Source: Humitalea rosea
GTDB taxonomy: Bacteria > Pseudomonadota > Alphaproteobacteria > Acetobacterales > Acetobacteraceae
NCBI RefSeq assembly: GCF_003253705.1
Contig: NZ_QKYU01000008.1
Span: forward strand, 62,001-126,000
DNA: 64,000 nt
Direction: 5' to 3'
The position numbers and the translations under genes were made by a program. This document shows, piece by piece, positions 61,516 through 64,000 of the stretch; the stretch's first letter is position 1, and every line of letters begins with the position of its first letter. Under the pieces are notes generated by a model that saw nothing but the letters and a program-made list of their open reading frames with translations, had not been told where the DNA came from and did no database searches.

Positions 61516-64000
61516 TCAGCCCTCCTGCTTCTTCAGCAGTGCGATCGACAGCCCCATCAGCACCGGCACCGCCAGCGACATCAGCAGCAGGCTCCACCAC
61601 AGGTCGGAGAAATCCAGCGCCTTGGAGAAGACCCCGCGCGAGATCACCAGGAAATACGCCGCGGGATAGACATGGCCGATCGCCGCCCCGATGCCTTGCA
61701 GGGAGGAGACCGGATCGAGCATGCCGGAGAACTGCACCGCGGGCATGATCGTCAGCACCGTGGTGCCGAAGATCGCGGCGATCTGGCTGCGCATGAAGGT
61801 CGAGATCAGCAGCCCCATGGCGGTGGCGGCGGTGACATAGACCAGTGCCGAGACCGCCAGCATCAGGAAGCTTCCCTTCATCGGCACCCCGAACACGAAG
61901 ACCGCGACCAGGACCATCAGCAGGAAGTTCACCATCGCGAGCAGGATGTAGGGGATCTGCTTGCCAATCAGGAACTCCGTCCGCGTCACCGGGGTGACGT
62001 AGAGGTTGACGATGGAGCCAAGCTCCTTCTCGCGCACCACGCTCAGCGCCGTCAGCATCGCCGGGATCAGCATCAGCAGCACGGGGATGACCGCCGGCAC
62101 CATCGCGTAAAGGCTCTTGACGTCGGGGTTGTAGCGGAAGCGGGTCTCGATGCTGAAGGCCGCCGCGGTGGCCGCCGACCCCGCCGCCAGGGCGATGCGC
62201 CCGCTCAGCCATTGCGCGTGCATGCCCTCGACATAGCCGCGCACCGTCTCGGCCCGCGACGGCATGGCGCCATCGATCCAGGCGCCGACCTGCACCGGGG
62301 TGCCGCGCGCCACGTCGCGGCCGAAGCCCGGGGGGATTTCGATGGCGATGCTCAGCTCGCCCGACCGCATGCGCCGGTCCAGCTCGACGTAATCCGAAAT
62401 GGGCGGCTTCTCGATGAAGTAGCGTGAGCCCGCGAGGTTGATCGTGTAGTCGCGGCTGGTCGTGGTCTGGTCGCGGTCAAGCACGGCGTAGGTCAGGTTC
62501 TCCACATCCAGCGACAGCCCATAGGCCATGATCACCATGAGGATGAGGCTGCCGAGCAGGGCCAGCGTCGCGCGGATCGGGTCGCGCCGAAGCTCCAGCG
62601 CCTCACGCCGGGTGTAGCTGAACAGGCGGCGGGGATCGAAGCCGCGGCGCGGCTTGCGCGCGGCCTCCTCCGGGGCTTGCGCGGCGGGCGGCGGGGGCTC
62701 GGCGGCGGCGCCGATCTCCGTCTCCCGCAGGTAGCCGATGAAGGCCTCCTCCAGCGAGGCCGCGCCGCGCTTGGCGATCAGCGCCGCCGGCGTGTCGCTG
62801 ACCAGCACGCGCCCCGCATGCATCAGCGAGATGCGGTCGCAGCGCGCGGCCTCGTTCATGAAATGCGTGGAGATGAAGATGGTGACTTTGTCGTTCCGCG
62901 CGAGGTCCACCATGATCTGCCAGAAGGCATCGCGCGCGACCGGGTCCACGCCCGAGGTCGGCTCGTCCAGGATCAGCATTTCCGGCTGGTGGATCATCGC
63001 CACCGCCAGGGACAGCCGCTGCCGCTGCCCGAGCGGCAAGGTGGGGGGCAGCTTGTCGAGGATGTCCACGAGGTCGAAGCGCCGCGCCATCTCCTCGATG
63101 CGCCCGGGGATGGTCGCGCTCGGCAGGCGGAACAGCTCGGCATGCAGGCGTAAATTCTGCCGCACCGTCAGCTCGGTGTAGAGCGAGAAGCTCTGCGACA
63201 TGTAGCCGACGCGGCGGCGCGTCTCGATGTCGCGCGGGTCCACCACCTCGCCGAACAGCCAGGCCTGGCCCTCGGTGGCGGGCAGAAGCCCTGTCAGCAT
63301 CTTCATCGTCGTGGTCTTGCCGCAGCCGTTGGAGCCGAGGAAGCCGAAGATCTCGCCGCGCCCGATGCGGAAGCTGACATGGTCCACCGCGACGAAATCG
63401 CCGAAGCGCTTGGTCAGGTCGCGCGCCTCGATCGCGATCACCTGCTGCTCGGCGCCATCGCGCGGCGGGATGGTGACCGCTTGGTGCCCCGCCCGCTTCG
63501 CCTCCGGCAGCAGGGCGATGAAGGCTTCCTCCAGCGTGGCGGTGCCGGTCCGGTCCAGCAGGTCCTTCGGCGTGCCGGTGGCGAGCACCCGGCCCGCATC
63601 CATCGCCGCCAGCCAGTCGAAGCGCGCGGCCTCCTCCATATAGGCGGTGGCGACCAGCACGCTCATCCCCGGCCGCGCCGCGCGGATACGGGCGATCAGA
63701 TCCCAGAACTGGCTGCGCGACAGCGGATCGACGCCCGTGGTCGGCTCATCCAGGATCAGCAGATCCGGGTCGTGGATCAGCGCGCAGCACAGGCCGAGCT
63801 TCTGCTTCATGCCGCCCGAGAGCTTGCCCGCCGGCCGGCCGGCGAAGTCCGAAAGCCCCGTCGCCAGCAGCAGCTCCGCGATGCGCCTGGCCCGTTCGGC
63901 ATGGCCCTGTCCGAACAGGCGGCCGAAGAAGTCGAGGTTCTCGAACGCCGACAGCGTCGGGTAGAGGTTCTTGCCGAGCCCCTGCGGCATGAAGGCGATG
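61516..64000 (-). CDS. RbbA-like fused ABC transporter: two ATPase domains plus ABC-2 permease (5' end beyond window)
   Basis: At least 828 residues; the frame is open to the right edge and the first visible part ([19 protein letters not shown]) is already the Q loop of ATPase 1, so the true start is outside. ATPase 1 has signature [12 protein letters not shown] and Walker [13 protein letters not shown]. ATPase 2 has Walker [15 protein letters not shown], the unusual signature [15 protein letters not shown] (also seen in RbbA) and [11 protein letters not shown]. The permease half has six helices and the loop [21 protein letters not shown]. coli RbbA binds ribosomes, though these proteins look like drug or lipid exporters. 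An adaptor of the HlyD type is expected just beyond the edge. Confidence 0.87.
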   Translation of the reverse strand, partial: IAFMPQGLGKNLYPTLSAFENLDFFGRLFGQGHAERARRIAELLLATGLSDFAGRPAGKLSGGMKQKLGLCCALIHDPDLLILDEPTTGVDPLSRSQFWDLIARIRAARPGMSVLVATAYMEEAARFDWLAAMDAGRVLATGTPKDLLDRTGTATLEEAFIALLPEAKRAGHQAVTIPPRDGAEQQVIAIEARDLTKRFGDFVAVDHVSFRIGRGEIFGFLGSNGCGKTTTMKMLTGLLPATEGQAWLFGEVVDPRDIETRRRVGYMSQSFSLYTELTVRQNLRLHAELFRLPSATIPGRIEEMARRFDLVDILDKLPPTLPLGQRQRLSLAVAMIHQPEMLILDEPTSGVDPVARDAFWQIMVDLARNDKVTIFISTHFMNEAARCDRISLMHAGRVLVSDTPAALIAKRGAASLEEAFIGYLRETEIGAAAEPPPPAAQAPEEAARKPRRGFDPRRLFSYTRREALELRRDPIRATLALLGSLILMVIMAYGLSLDVENLTYAVLDRDQTTTSRDYTINLAGSRYFIEKPPISDYVELDRRMRSGELSIAIEIPPGFGRDVARGTPVQVGAWIDGAMPSRAETVRGYVEGMHAQWLSGRIALAAGSAATAAAFSIETRFRYNPDVKSLYAMVPAVIPVLLMLIPAMLTALSVVREKELGSIVNLYVTPVTRTEFLIGKQIPYILLAMVNFLLMVLVAVFVFGVPMKGSFLMLAVSALVYVTAATAMGLLISTFMRSQIAAIFGTTVLTIMPAVQFSGMLDPVSSLQGIGAAIGHVYPAAYFLVISRGVFSKALDFSDLWWSLLLMSLAVPVLMGLSIALLKKQEG

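Overview
The window is about 64 kb of GC-rich DNA. Dense, tightly overlapping operons, a FixL-FixJ-FixK oxygen-sensing module, an XrtA-type exopolysaccharide locus and the general protein flavour point to an alphaproteobacterium, most likely Acetobacteraceae (Roseomonas-like). That taxon is an inference, since no rRNA or tRNA gene is present. I saw no CRISPR array, insertion sequence or replication origin.

Positions 1-17.2 kb hold an XrtA/PEP-CTERM-type exopolysaccharide locus in two divergent arms. The leftward arm encodes a sugar transferase that primes the lipid carrier, the kinase PrsK, the sigma54-type regulator PrsR and the TPR protein PrsT (cut by the left edge). The rightward arm encodes an export lipoprotein, a chain-length protein, a tyrosine autokinase, an outer-membrane barrel, an ATPase, a polysaccharide deacetylase, a FemAB-like protein, a glycosyltransferase and exosortase A. 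Together they would make, modify and export a polysaccharide. No PEP-CTERM substrate is visible in the window.

Positions 17.2-26.3 kb look like an accessory region, with three gene-poor gaps (two of them AT-rich). It holds an XRE regulator, a very unusual 1014-residue protein (two ParB/Srx-like modules, GAF, HisKA_2-like and a degenerate ATPase domain), a small receiver with Glu in place of the phosphoacceptor Asp, and a 953-residue leaderless protein ending in two CBM60-like modules. This pair of signalling proteins is the best candidate for an undescribed system.

Positions 26.3-36.9 kb hold a ferric-reductase-like flavocytochrome and, divergently, a four-gene RND efflux operon (outer-membrane factor, adaptor, two different MdtB/MdtC-like pumps). 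Positions 37.0-41.9 kb hold a five-gene leftward operon matching the LvaABCDE 4-hydroxyacyl-CoA pathway, with a divergent family III CoA-transferase gene. Positions 43.5-53.1 kb hold a catabolic cluster: flavin-dependent monooxygenase, complete oligopeptide-type ABC transporter, and divergently a GntR regulator, an FAD oxidoreductase and a luciferase-like oxidoreductase. A GTATAC-centred operator lies over the predicted transporter promoter.

Positions 53.2-60.4 kb hold a low-oxygen module: UspA, FixK, heme-PAS FixL, FixJ, then a receiver, a DUF308 membrane protein, a host-attachment-family protein, a three-BON protein and a HupE/UreJ protein, each preceded by a FixK/FNR-type box. Positions 60.4-64.0 kb hold an ABC-2 permease and an RbbA-like fused ABC transporter that runs off the right edge.
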